A program made the translations under genes and the position numbers. Below are positions 9,770-19,206 of a DNA stretch of 48,412 bases, one piece after another. Source of the stretch: an uncultured Pelagibacteraceae bacterium. Lineage in GTDB: Bacteria; Pseudomonadota; Alphaproteobacteria; Pelagibacterales; Pelagibacteraceae. Where the stretch lies: the NCBI GenBank assembly GCA_902523615.1, contig CABYZW010000007.1, forward strand, positions 5,001 through 53,412, read 5' to 3'. Under the pieces are notes generated by a model, which was not told the origin of the DNA, did no database searches, and was given only the letters and a program-made list of their open reading frames with translations. The stretch's first letter is position 1. The number at the start of each line of letters is the position of its first letter.

Positions 9770-12316
9770 ATGTTAAATCCTTTAAACTTTTTCAAAAAAA
9801 TCATTAAATCTAGCAATCAAAAAGAGCTGGATCGATTATCTAATATTATTTCTAAGATAAATGTGCTCGAAGAAAGTTTTCAAAAATTAAAAGACTCAGA
9901 GTTTCCAATCAAAACACAAGAATTTAAAGAACAAATTAAAAATGGAAAAAATATTGATGATATACTACCAGAAGCATTTGCATTAGTTCGAGAGGCATCT
10001 AAAAGAAAAAGAAATGAAAGACACTTTGACGTACAGTTAATTGGGGGGGTCGTTTTACATCAATCAAAAATTGCTGAAATGAGAACTGGAGAAGGTAAGA
10101 CACTTACGATTGCTCTTGCGGCTTATCTAAATGCATTAAATGGAAAAGGAGTACATGTTGTTACCGTAAATGATTATTTAGCTAAGAGGGACTCTCAAGA
10201 AATGGGAAAAATTTATAGTTTTTTAGGTCTCACTTCAGGTTTTATAAACAATGATCAAAACGATAATCAAAGAAAAGAAAATTACAATTGTGACATTACT
10301 TACGCGACCAACAGTGAGCTGGGATTTGACTATCTAAGAGACAATATGAAATATTCCAAAGATCAAATGGTTCAGAGAGAGCATTTTTTTTCAATAGTTG
10401 ATGAAATCGACTCTTGTTTAATTGATGAAGCTCGAACCCCTCTTGTGATTTCTGGTGCAGCAGAAGATAAAACAAATCAATATCTTGCAATTGATAGATT
10501 AATAAAAAATTTAAATGAAAAAGATTACGAGATAGATGAAAAGGATAAAAATATTCTTTTAACAAATGATGGAATAACTAATGTTGAAAAAATTTTTTCA
10601 AAAGCAGGTATTTTAAAAAATGATAATTTTTATGATCCAGAAAATTTAGGATTAGTTCATCATGTAAATCAAGCACTTAGAGCTAATCACTTGTTTAAGA
10701 AAGGTAAAGACTATATTATTCAAGATGATAATCTTAAAATAATTGACGAACTTACAGGTAGAATACTTGAGGGTAGAAGATTTGGAGATGGTCTTCATCA
10801 AGCACTAGAAGCAAAGGAAAAAATTGAGATCCAAGCTGAAAATCAAACTTTAGCATCAATTACTTATCAAAATTATTTTAAACTTTATAAAAAAATTTGT
10901 GGGTGTACTGGAACTGCTATCACTGAGGCAGAAGAATTTTATGAAATTTATAATTTACCAGTCGTTGTTATCCCAACTAATAAAAAAATGATTAGAAAAG
11001 ATTTAAATGATCAGATATTTAGAACTGAAGAGGAAAAAAATCATGCAATAATAAATAAAATTAACGAATGCCATAAATATGGCCAGCCACTTTTGGTCTT
11101 TACTTCTAGTGTAAATAAATCTGAAATCTATTCTAACCTTTTAAAAAAACAGAAAATTAAACATGTAGTATTAAATGCAAAAAATCACGAAAACGAGGCT
11201 GAAATTATCGCAAACGCAGGTAAAGAGGGTTCAGTTATAATAACAACTAGTATCTCTGGACGAGGTGTTGACATCCAACTTGGAGGAAAAAAAGGATCAA
11301 CGTTAGAAAAAGATGTCAATGATCATAAAAAAAAAATTAAATCTTTAGGAGGATTATTTGTAATTGGAACTGAAAGAATGGAGTCAAGAAGGGTGGATAA
11401 TCAAGCAAGAGGAAGAGCTGGTAGACAGGGAGATGAAGGAAGTTCAATTTTCTATGTAAGTTTAGAAGATGACTTGATGAGAATTTTTGGTTCAGAGTCA
11501 ATGAATAATATTTTACAAAAATTAGGTTTAAAAGACGGTGAGAGTATTGATCATCCATGGATAAATAAAGCCTTGGAAAGAGCTCAACAAAAAGTTGAGG
11601 CTAGAAATTTTGACATAAGAAAAACTTTAATAAAATTTGATAATGTTCTTAATGACCAGAGACATGTTATTTTTTCTCAAAGAAAAGAGGCAATGAAAAG
11701 TTCTCAAATCTTTGGCTATTCAGATGATTTTCTTAAAGAGATATTAGAGGATTTGGTTAAATTAAAAATTCGAAAAAACACTTATCCAAAAAGTAATGAT
11801 TTTGATAATAGATTAAGATTAATTTTAGGCAGAAATTTCGATGAAGAAGATTTAAAAAGAGTTGGGTCTTTGAACGATAGTTCATTTAAAGAAGAAATAA
11901 AAATTAAGTTTCAAAAATCTAGAGATGAAAGAGTAAAGCTTTTAGGTGAAAGCCAATCTAAGGAAATAGAAAAAAGAATTTTTTTACAATCTATTGATAT
12001 GAATTGGAAATCCCATATTCAATACTTGGAGCAATTAAGGCAAGTAATTGGGCTTAGGTCTTATGGACAAAGAGATCCTTTAGTTGAATATAAAAAAGAG
12101 GCTTTTAATTTGTTTGAAAATTTATTAAACAAACTTAAGCTGGATTTTATAACTATCTTAATGAATTTAAAAGTTATAGAATCTTCTAATGAAAATAAAA
12201 AACTCCCTGACTCAAATAAAATAGATCCTAAATATATTGGAAAAAAAATGGGAAGGAACGAACCTTGTTTTTGCGGATCAGGAAAAAAATATAAGCACTG
12301 TTGTGGTACTTTATAG
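9770..12316 (+). CDS. secA: Preprotein translocase ATPase subunit SecA
   Basis: 848 residues. SecA is the ATPase motor that drives proteins through SecYEG. Visible are Walker A (MRTGEGKT), the DEAD-type motif (VDEIDSCLIDEARTPL), the NBD2 motifs (TSISGRGVDIQLGG, RVDNQARGRAGRQGD) and the C-terminal SecB/phospholipid zinc tail GRNEPCFCGSGKKYKHCCG. It is somewhat shorter than E. coli SecA (901), mainly in the linker before the tail. Its end overlaps the accA end by 6 nt on the opposite strand. Confidence 0.98.
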   Translation: MLNPLNFFKKIIKSSNQKELDRLSNIISKINVLEESFQKLKDSEFPIKTQEFKEQIKNGKNIDDILPEAFALVREASKRKRNERHFDVQLIGGVVLHQSKIAEMRTGEGKTLTIALAAYLNALNGKGVHVVTVNDYLAKRDSQEMGKIYSFLGLTSGFINNDQNDNQRKENYNCDITYATNSELGFDYLRDNMKYSKDQMVQREHFFSIVDEIDSCLIDEARTPLVISGAAEDKTNQYLAIDRLIKNLNEKDYEIDEKDKNILLTNDGITNVEKIFSKAGILKNDNFYDPENLGLVHHVNQALRANHLFKKGKDYIIQDDNLKIIDELTGRILEGRRFGDGLHQALEAKEKIEIQAENQTLASITYQNYFKLYKKICGCTGTAITEAEEFYEIYNLPVVVIPTNKKMIRKDLNDQIFRTEEEKNHAIINKINECHKYGQPLLVFTSSVNKSEIYSNLLKKQKIKHVVLNAKNHENEAEIIANAGKEGSVIITTSISGRGVDIQLGGKKGSTLEKDVNDHKKKIKSLGGLFVIGTERMESRRVDNQARGRAGRQGDEGSSIFYVSLEDDLMRIFGSESMNNILQKLGLKDGESIDHPWINKALERAQQKVEARNFDIRKTLIKFDNVLNDQRHVIFSQRKEAMKSSQIFGYSDDFLKEILEDLVKLKIRKNTYPKSNDFDNRLRLILGRNFDEEDLKRVGSLNDSSFKEEIKIKFQKSRDERVKLLGESQSKEIEKRIFLQSIDMNWKSHIQYLEQLRQVIGLRSYGQRDPLVEYKKEAFNLFENLLNKLKLDFITILMNLKVIESSNENKKLPDSNKIDPKYIGKKMGRNEPCFCGSGKKYKHCCGTL

Positions 12317-13405
12317 ATAAAGAGATAATAAAAAAATAAAAATTGCTACTCCAATTATAGAGATAAAAAATTTCTTGTTTTTTAATATTCTTTCAAAACT
12401 CTTTCTTTCTTTGCTTAAAGAACTCAAATTATCTAGGTTATTAATAAATCCTTTATTTCTACCAATCCTTAAAAATTTATTTTTTCTCTCATTAAAAATT
12501 TCTTCAGATGACTTGGACTCGAAATAATTTAAATTTTTGCTTATAGAGATTTGAACATTTTTTAGTATTGAATTCTTATCTCTATGAGCGCCTCCAATTG
12601 GTTCATTTACAATCTCATCAATTATTTGTAACTCTAATAAATCTTTAGCAGAAAGTTTCATAGCTTTTGCAGCATCAAGCATTTTTTTTGGGTCTCTCCA
12701 TAAAATTGTGGCACAACCTTCTGGAGATATAACTGAATAAATTGCATTTTCTAACATTAAAACTTTGTTTGCGGAAGCTAACGCTATAGCTCCACCTGAT
12801 CCACCTTCACCAATTATAATTGCAATAGTTGGAACATTTAATTCCATGCAGCATTCTATTGATTTTGCTATAGCCTCTGCTTGCCCTCTTTCTTCAGCTC
12901 CTACGCCTGGATAAGCGCCTGGCGTGTCAATAAACGAAATAATTGGTATATTAAATTTGTTCGCTAAGTTCATAACCCTTATTGTTTTTCTATATCCCTC
13001 AGGTCTCATCATGCCAAAATTTCTATCAATCCTACTATCAAGATCCTCACCCTTTTCTTGGCCTATGACTAATACAGACTTACCATTAAATTTTGCAAAT
13101 CCTGTCAATACTGATCGATCTTCCCCATAATGTCTGTCTCCTGATAATGATATAAAATCTTCAAATAAATTATCTATAAAAAATTTGGACTTAGGCCTAT
13201 CTTCATGTCTTGCAACCATCGTTGTTTCCCAAGGGTCTAAATTTGAATATATAGATTTTAATTTTTCATCTAACTCATTTTGCATTTTTGATATTTTTTG
13301 TGTATCGACTTCAGAAAGTCCGCTTTGATTAAACGGATCTTTAAGTTTATCAATCTCATTTTCCAGATTTTTTATATCATTCTCAAAATTAAGATAATTT
13401 TTCAT
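12311..13405 (-). CDS. accA: Acetyl-CoA carboxylase carboxyltransferase alpha subunit with C-terminal membrane tail
   Basis: 364 residues against about 317-320 usual. The core (residues about 1-320) is typical AccA: LFEDFISLSGDRHYGED, GRNFGMMRPEGYRK-like block, FIDTPGAYPGVGAEERGQ and IGEGGSGGAIALA. It carries the carboxyltransferase with AccD, which lies elsewhere in the window. After the usual end (about KFLRIGRNKGF) come about 40 extra residues: a charged linker and a strongly hydrophobic final segment (344-364, KFFISIIGVAIFIFLLSLYL). This looks like a single tail-anchor helix. The extension is in frame with no sign of a frameshift. Tail anchoring is inferred. Confidence 0.95.
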   Translation of the reverse strand: MKNYLNFENDIKNLENEIDKLKDPFNQSGLSEVDTQKISKMQNELDEKLKSIYSNLDPWETTMVARHEDRPKSKFFIDNLFEDFISLSGDRHYGEDRSVLTGFAKFNGKSVLVIGQEKGEDLDSRIDRNFGMMRPEGYRKTIRVMNLANKFNIPIISFIDTPGAYPGVGAEERGQAEAIAKSIECCMELNVPTIAIIIGEGGSGGAIALASANKVLMLENAIYSVISPEGCATILWRDPKKMLDAAKAMKLSAKDLLELQIIDEIVNEPIGGAHRDKNSILKNVQISISKNLNYFESKSSEEIFNERKNKFLRIGRNKGFINNLDNLSSLSKERKSFERILKNKKFFISIIGVAIFIFLLSLYL

Positions 13406-13507
13406 TTTAAAACTAAACTACTATATAAGTATCAATAAAAACAACAAAATTTAAGTGTAAATAAAAATTGTTTGACTTAGTTTTACTTGGGTTTTAAAAA
13501 AAGATGA

Positions 13508-15661
13508 ATGTCTAAAAAATACCAAACAATTAATAATCTCAAAGTTTCAGAGGATCTTTTATCTTTTGTAAATCATGAACTCTTGATAGACATAAATATT
13601 TCACCTGAAAAATTTTGGTTAAATTTTGACAAAGCTGTCCATGAACTAGCACCAAAAAATAAAGAATTGATAAAAGTAAGAGAAGATCTGCAGAAAAAAA
13701 TTGATGATTGGCATATTAACAATAAAGGAAATGAAATTAAAATTGATGAATATAAAAAATTCCTAAAAGAAATTGGTTATTTGAAAGATGAGGGTACAGA
13801 TTTCAAAATTGAAACATCTAAGATAGACGATGAAATTTCCCACATTGCTGGCCCTCAATTGGTGGTACCTATCATGAACGCAAGATATACCTTAAATGCT
13901 GCTAACGCCCGATGGGTCAGTCTTTATGATAGTCTATATGGAACAAATATTATTGAGTCCGATGAGGGTGGAAGCGAAAGGTATGATCCACTAAGGGGAC
14001 AAGAGGTGATCAAATATGTGAGAGAAATTTTCGACAAGCATATTCCTATTAACGGAACTAGTTGGAAAAATATTTCAAGCTTAAAAGTTTTAAATAGCGA
14101 ATTGATAATATCAAAGGATGATTATGAGTATAATTTGAAAGATAAAAATAAATTTATAGGCCATAGAGGAGATGCCAAAAAACCCTCGGCAGTAATATTA
14201 AAAAATAATAATTTACATTTCGAAATAATAATAAACCCCAAAGCTTTCAGTGCAGCGCATGATATTGCAGGGATAAGTGATGTAATTATAGAGTCTGCTG
14301 TTTCAACTATTTGTGATAACGAAGATAGTGTTGCAGCAGTGGACTCAGAGGACAAGATTATATGTTATAGAAATTGGTTAGGTCTAATGAAAGGAAATTT
14401 GAAAGTCCAATTTGAAAAAAATGGAAAAAACTTAGAGAGGAAACTTAATCCAGACAGAAGCTATATTTCAAGAGATGGTAAAGGTTTGAAATTACATGGA
14501 AGAAGTCTGCTTTTAATAAGGAATGTTGGACATCTTATGACAAATCCATGTATTCTTTTAAAAGATGGCAGCGAGGTACCCGAGGGTATTTTAGACGCTT
14601 TTCTAACTACTGCTGCAGCTATTAATGACTTAAATAGAAAAAAGAATTCACGTGCAGGTTCAATTTATATTGTGAAACCAAAAATGCATGGTCCCGATGA
14701 AACAAAATTTACCGACACAATTTTCTCGAAAGTAGAAGAGTTGTTTGGTTTAGAAAAGAATACTTGTAAAATAGGTATAATGGATGAAGAGAGAAGAACT
14801 TCAGCTAACCTAAAGGAATGTATTAGAACATTAAAAAAAAGAGTCTTTTTCATAAATACAGGTTTTCTTGATAGGACTGGGGATGAAATGCACACATCGA
14901 TGGAAGCTGGTCCAATGATAAAAAAAGGAGACATGAAGTCATCAAAGTGGATTTCAGCTTATGAGAATAATAATGTTGATATTGGCTTAAATTGTGGTTT
15001 TTCTGGTAAGGCACAAATTGGAAAAGGTATGTGGGCTATGCCAGATAAAATGAAAGAAATGATGGATGAAAAAATAAATCATTTAAAAGCAGGAGCTAAC
15101 TGTGCATGGGTACCCTCTCCTACAGCAGCATCTTTACATGCTTTACATTACCATCATGTAAATATTTTTGATGAACAAAAAAAAATTTTAAATCGTGAAA
15201 AATCAAAACTTGATGATCTTTTAACCATACCGATTGCTGACAGACCCAACTGGTCTCTTAACGAAATCAATTCTGAAATATCAAATTCTGCTCAAACTTT
15301 GTTAGGGTATGTAGTTCGTTGGATTGATCAAGGAATTGGTTGCTCAAAAGTTCCTGATATAAATAATATTGGTTTGATGGAAGATAGGGCAACTTTAAGA
15401 ATTTCATCTCAACATATAGCAAATTGGATCCATCATGGAGTGACTACAAAAATTCAAGTTATGGAAATTATGAAAGAGATGGCTAAAGTAGTGGATAGAC
15501 AAAATGAACATGATGAAAAGTATGTCAAAATGAGTGATAACTATGATATATCTTTAGCATTTAAAACAGCTTGTGATTTGATTTTTAAAGGAAAAAAGCA
15601 GCCGTCTGGATATACTGAGCCTCTTCTACATCAAAATAGATTAAAAAAGAAATTAATCTGA
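13508..15661 (+). CDS. glcB: Malate synthase G
   Basis: 717 residues, close to E. coli GlcB (723). It condenses glyoxylate with acetyl-CoA to malate. Conserved blocks include GPQLVVPIMNARYTLNAANARWVSLYDSLYG, SIYIVKPKMHGPDE (catalytic Arg region is nearby) and MDEERRTSANLKECI. It is divergent from accA with a 102-nt gap. That gap is too short for, and shows no trace of, the glycine riboswitch known upstream of glcB in some SAR11 strains. It is convergent with recR with a 9-nt overlap. Confidence 0.97.
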   Translation: MSKKYQTINNLKVSEDLLSFVNHELLIDINISPEKFWLNFDKAVHELAPKNKELIKVREDLQKKIDDWHINNKGNEIKIDEYKKFLKEIGYLKDEGTDFKIETSKIDDEISHIAGPQLVVPIMNARYTLNAANARWVSLYDSLYGTNIIESDEGGSERYDPLRGQEVIKYVREIFDKHIPINGTSWKNISSLKVLNSELIISKDDYEYNLKDKNKFIGHRGDAKKPSAVILKNNNLHFEIIINPKAFSAAHDIAGISDVIIESAVSTICDNEDSVAAVDSEDKIICYRNWLGLMKGNLKVQFEKNGKNLERKLNPDRSYISRDGKGLKLHGRSLLLIRNVGHLMTNPCILLKDGSEVPEGILDAFLTTAAAINDLNRKKNSRAGSIYIVKPKMHGPDETKFTDTIFSKVEELFGLEKNTCKIGIMDEERRTSANLKECIRTLKKRVFFINTGFLDRTGDEMHTSMEAGPMIKKGDMKSSKWISAYENNNVDIGLNCGFSGKAQIGKGMWAMPDKMKEMMDEKINHLKAGANCAWVPSPTAASLHALHYHHVNIFDEQKKILNREKSKLDDLLTIPIADRPNWSLNEINSEISNSAQTLLGYVVRWIDQGIGCSKVPDINNIGLMEDRATLRISSQHIANWIHHGVTTKIQVMEIMKEMAKVVDRQNEHDEKYVKMSDNYDISLAFKTACDLIFKGKKQPSGYTEPLLHQNRLKKKLI

Positions 15662-16264
15662 ATTAGAAATTAATTTTGTTCGATTTTTGAAAGCAGAAAA
15701 TAATGTACCATCGTCTAAACTTTCTATTTCACCGCCTACTGGCAGCCCTTGAGCCAGTTTAGTAACTTTAACTTTTAAATTTTTAAGACTGTCTTGAATG
15801 TAATAAGCTGTCGTTTGACCTTCAACAGTTGCACTTGTTGCTAAAATTACCTCATCAATTTTATCCTTATTTACTCTTTCTACTAAAGAGTTAATTAATA
15901 AGTCTTCTTTTCTTTGTCCCACAGAAGATATGGTGCCACCCAAAATATGAAAATACCCTCGAAAAATATTTGAACTTTCTATTGACCATTGATCTGCCAA
16001 ATCCTCAACAACACAAATTTTATTAAACTTTTCTTTTATATTTTCACAGTTTGTACAGCCATCAACGATTGATTTCAATGAACCACATGACTTACATCTA
16101 CCAACATTCTTATAAACTTGCGCCAATGTAGTGGCTATTGGTTTAACAAGTTCATCTCTGTTGTTTATCAACTTTAAAACAATTCTTTTTGCTGATTTTG
16201 GACCTAATCCAGGAAGTTTTGATATTAATCGTATTAAATCATCAATCTCATTAATATTTTGCAT
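15653..16264 (-). CDS. recR: Recombination mediator protein RecR
   Basis: 203 residues. RecR works with RecO/RecF in loading RecA at gaps. It has an N-terminal helix-hairpin-helix (LPGLGPKSAKRIVLKL), a four-Cys zinc finger (C..C, DGCTNC region, about residues 57-75), and a Toprim domain (VVEDLADQWSIE) ending with the ARGLPVGGE-like block AQGLPVGGEIESLDDGTL. It is the last gene of the conserved ffs-dnaX-ybaB-recR cluster. Confidence 0.96.
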   Translation of the reverse strand: MQNINEIDDLIRLISKLPGLGPKSAKRIVLKLINNRDELVKPIATTLAQVYKNVGRCKSCGSLKSIVDGCTNCENIKEKFNKICVVEDLADQWSIESSNIFRGYFHILGGTISSVGQRKEDLLINSLVERVNKDKIDEVILATSATVEGQTTAYYIQDSLKNLKVKVTKLAQGLPVGGEIESLDDGTLFSAFKNRTKLISNSD

Positions 16265-16267
16265 TAT

Positions 16268-16585
16268 CTATAATGGCCATTTAAATCCTGGAATTCCAAA
16301 TCCCCCTGTGGCCTTTGAAATTTCTTCTGAGGTTTTACTTTTAAGTTGAGTTTTAGCATTATTATGAGCAGCAATAATAAGATCCTCAATTATAGATTTT
16401 TCCTCTTTGAGCAAATCATCAGATAGCTCTATTTTAATAATTTCACCCTCACCGTCTAAGGTAACTTTTACAGAATTTGACCCTGAAATACCTTCCACTT
16501 GAATTTTTTTTATATTCTCTTGACTCTCTTTCATTTTAGCCTCAAGTTCTTTTGCTTTATTTAGTATTTTACTAAAATCAGTCAT
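16268..16585 (-). CDS. YbaB/EbfC family nucleoid-associated protein
   Basis: 105 residues. This is a small DNA-binding protein family with an N-terminal coiled-coil helix (KAKELEAKMKESQENIKKIQVEG) and a central beta sheet (VKVTLDGEGEIIKIELSD). It ends with the Gly-rich tail GGFGIPGFKWPL seen in alphaproteobacterial members. It sits directly between dnaX (no gap) and recR (3 nt), the almost universal context of this family. Confidence 0.93.
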   Translation of the reverse strand: MTDFSKILNKAKELEAKMKESQENIKKIQVEGISGSNSVKVTLDGEGEIIKIELSDDLLKEEKSIIEDLIIAAHNNAKTQLKSKTSEEISKATGGFGIPGFKWPL

Positions 16586-18229
16586 TTATTTCTCAAAATC
16601 TTTTTCCTCTTTCAAACTAATTAAATTAGCATCAGGGAATTTTTCTAAAACAGTTTTATACAGCTCAGTTTCTTTAGCACTATCAACGAGCATCTTATTT
16701 CTATTTTTCTCTTTTTCTTTAATTGTAATCTCTCCTTTTATCTTGCTCAAAGTTATAATCCACCTTTCTGAAGTCCACTCATAGAGTTTTAATGTAAGAT
16801 CCTTTATAAAATTTTTGTCGAGATTATCATTAAAAGATATTTCCATCCTATTTTTTGAAAAACCCACAAGATTTACATTTTTTTCTAATTCATATTTAAG
16901 TCTTATCTCTTTCTTTTGATTACACAAATCCAAAAGCTCTTTAAATGATCCAATCTTAATTGACTCCTTAGCTTCAATCTCTGTCTTTCTTTCAGGATTA
17001 TTTTTTTTTTCTTGAGATACATTTTTGATTTGATTAATCACATCATTTTTAGATTTAATATCTACATTTTCTTTTCTTATAGATTTTGATAATAAATTTT
17101 TTTGAAATTTACTATCCTCAGATTTGATTGAAGTAATATACATTAATTTAATCAAAAACATCTCAATTGATAAATTTTGATTTGAAACTACATCAAGTTC
17201 TTCAAGTGCTTTTATTGTAAATTGCCAAAATAAAATGAATACTTGTTTATCTACGCTACTAGCAATCTGTTTAATTTTCAAAAACTCTTCGTCATTTAAT
17301 GAAAAATTTGTGCTCTCTAATGTCAAAGAATTTATATTTTTAAAATAAAAAATTAATTCTAAAAAATCATTTATAAAAACTTTAGGTTCAATACCTTGGT
17401 CATAAATTTTTCTATAAATTTCAATAACTTTTTTTTCTTCACCTTCGAGAATTAATCTAAAAAGATCTATTAATTGAGATTTATCAAAATATCCAAAAAT
17501 CTGTTGAGCTGCTTTTAAATCCAACTCAACACCTTCTTGTAAAGAAAGCAAACCTCTATCTAATAAAGATAATGCATCCCTAACTGATCCCTCAGATATT
17601 TTTACAATTAGTTTTAAAGCATCATCCGAAACTTTACCTTTTTCTTTTTCTTTTATAATTTTTATAAAGTCAAACAATTGAGAGGATTTTATTCTTGATA
17701 AATCAAATCTTTGGCATCTTGATACAACAGTTATCGGAATCTTTTTAATTTCTGTAGTCGCAAAAATAAATTTAAGATATGGTGGTGGCTCCTCTAATGT
17801 TTTTAATAAAGCATTAAAAGCTTGTTTACTAAGCATGTGTACTTCATCGATAATAAATATTTTATACTTGGCTGAAGTTGGTCCATATCTTGAAAATTCT
17901 ATTAAATCTCTAACATCGTCAACACCAGTTTTACTAGCGGCGTCCATTTCCAAAACATCAATATGACTTGAATTAGCAATAGAGTCACAATTTTCACATT
18001 CATTTTTACATTTATTTTCGACTCCATTAGTACAGTTTATTGTCTTAGCCACTATTCTTGCTATCGTTGTTTTTCCTACTCCTCTAATTCCAGTGAATAA
18101 ATATGCGTTAGGAATTTTATCGGCTTTTATTGAATTTGTAATAGTCTCTGACACAACCTCTTGACCAACTAAATCATCAAAAGTTTGTGGTCGATATTTG
18201 AGCGCCAGCACTTTAGAATTTTTATTCAT
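16586..18229 (-). CDS. dnaX: DNA polymerase III subunit tau (with possible gamma by slippage)
   Basis: 547 residues, shorter than E. coli tau (643). DnaX is the clamp-loader ATPase. Walker A GIRGVGKTT is at residues 47-55; zinc-binding Cys are at 66, 74, 78 and 81; IIDEVHML is the Walker B/DExx motif; SRC is the arginine-finger motif. The C-terminal domain is diverged and Lys-rich. An uninterrupted A10 tract (17001-17010, codons 407-410) lies at the boundary between the clamp-loader domains and the tau-specific tail. A one-base backward slip there gives Lys then an immediate TAA, predicting a 410-residue gamma-like product. The start lies 11 nt after the SRP RNA. Confidence 0.96.
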   Translation of the reverse strand: MNKNSKVLALKYRPQTFDDLVGQEVVSETITNSIKADKIPNAYLFTGIRGVGKTTIARIVAKTINCTNGVENKCKNECENCDSIANSSHIDVLEMDAASKTGVDDVRDLIEFSRYGPTSAKYKIFIIDEVHMLSKQAFNALLKTLEEPPPYLKFIFATTEIKKIPITVVSRCQRFDLSRIKSSQLFDFIKIIKEKEKGKVSDDALKLIVKISEGSVRDALSLLDRGLLSLQEGVELDLKAAQQIFGYFDKSQLIDLFRLILEGEEKKVIEIYRKIYDQGIEPKVFINDFLELIFYFKNINSLTLESTNFSLNDEEFLKIKQIASSVDKQVFILFWQFTIKALEELDVVSNQNLSIEMFLIKLMYITSIKSEDSKFQKNLLSKSIRKENVDIKSKNDVINQIKNVSQEKKNNPERKTEIEAKESIKIGSFKELLDLCNQKKEIRLKYELEKNVNLVGFSKNRMEISFNDNLDKNFIKDLTLKLYEWTSERWIITLSKIKGEITIKEKEKNRNKMLVDSAKETELYKTVLEKFPDANLISLKEEKDFEK

Positions 18230-18240
18230 TATTTTTCTTA

Positions 18241-18324
18241 GGAGACTAGAACCTGAATAACTGTCTTTACGACTGCTTCTGTTAAGATCTGATCGGGTTC
18301 AAGCAGCATCCACCTCTAGCCTCC
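18241..18324 (-). ncRNA. ffs: Signal recognition particle 4.5S RNA (bacterial small type)
   Basis: On the minus strand the 84-nt segment begins GGAGGCTAGA and ends TCTAGTCTCC, forming a 10-bp terminal stem with one G-U pair. Its apex contains the SRP core pattern CAGATCTTAACAGAAGCAG, matching E. coli CAGGUCCGGAAGGAAGCAG, with the symmetric and asymmetric internal loops that bind Ffh. The apical tetraloop is UAAC (URRC type) rather than GGAA. Placement directly before dnaX matches other alphaproteobacteria. Confidence 0.92.
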
Positions 18325-18375
18325 AAAAACTATTATAACAGTAATGATTTCTAATCTACAAGAAAAGATTGAATC

Positions 18376-19206
18376 TTATTTTTCTCTTAATTTGTCAGCT
18401 TCAAAAACACCTAGAACGTGAAAATCTTCACAATGCAAACCTAATTCCTCTAAAGATTTTTGAACTTTTATGTCTTCTATATGTCCATCAAGGTCACATA
18501 AAAAAAAGAATGTTTCAAAAGAATTTTTTTCTGGATAACTTTGTAATTTTGTTAGATTAACACCATTAATTGCAAATCCACCCAAAGATTGATAAAGGGC
18601 GGCTGGTTTACTTTTCAATTTAAATAAAAAAGAAGTTATATATTTTTTATTCTCAAACTCAGGTTGAGAGATATTTTTTCCCATTACTAAGAACCTTGTA
18701 AGATTACCTTTTTCGTTTTCAATATTTTTCTTGATTATTTCTAAACCATAAGTTTTTGCACTTAATGACGATGCGATTGCAGCTTTTCTTTTATCATTAC
18801 TTTTAGATACCATTTCTGCTGAACCTGCCGTATCAGCCCTTACATGTTCTGTAATTTTATTCAATTTGATAAAGTTAGAGCACTGGGATAATGCCTGACC
18901 ATGAGAATAAACATCTTTAACATCTGAAATTTTAACGCCAGGAAGCGCTAAAAGGTTGTGTTCTATTTTTTGAAAATACTCAGAATAGATATTAAGCCTA
19001 TATTCAAATATTAGATACTCAATACCTATATTTCCAGTAATTCTATTTGATTCTGGAATTATAATTTTGGACTGAGGATCGTTAGAAGCTCTCAGAAAGC
19101 ATTCATCAAAAGTTTTGCATGGAATTATTTCAGACTTTGGATCAATAGATAAAGCTGCTAAATGAGAATATGCACCAAAAGTTCCTTGAAAGTAAATTTT
19201 GCTCAT
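18376..19206 (-). CDS. pheA: Prephenate dehydratase
   Basis: 276 residues, a monofunctional PheA without chorismate mutase. It converts prephenate to phenylpyruvate for Phe synthesis. The N-terminal family motif is YFQGTFGAYSHLAA. The catalytic region is VRADTAGSAEMV, a variant of the usual NTDTAGAA-like motif. A C-terminal ACT domain (about 190-270) includes LTKLQSYPEKNSFETFFF, the Phe-binding motif in a QSYP version of ESRP. Its start overlaps kdsB by 4 nt, so the two are translated in tandem. Confidence 0.92.
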   Translation of the reverse strand: MSKIYFQGTFGAYSHLAALSIDPKSEIIPCKTFDECFLRASNDPQSKIIIPESNRITGNIGIEYLIFEYRLNIYSEYFQKIEHNLLALPGVKISDVKDVYSHGQALSQCSNFIKLNKITEHVRADTAGSAEMVSKSNDKRKAAIASSLSAKTYGLEIIKKNIENEKGNLTRFLVMGKNISQPEFENKKYITSFLFKLKSKPAALYQSLGGFAINGVNLTKLQSYPEKNSFETFFFLCDLDGHIEDIKVQKSLEELGLHCEDFHVLGVFEADKLREK

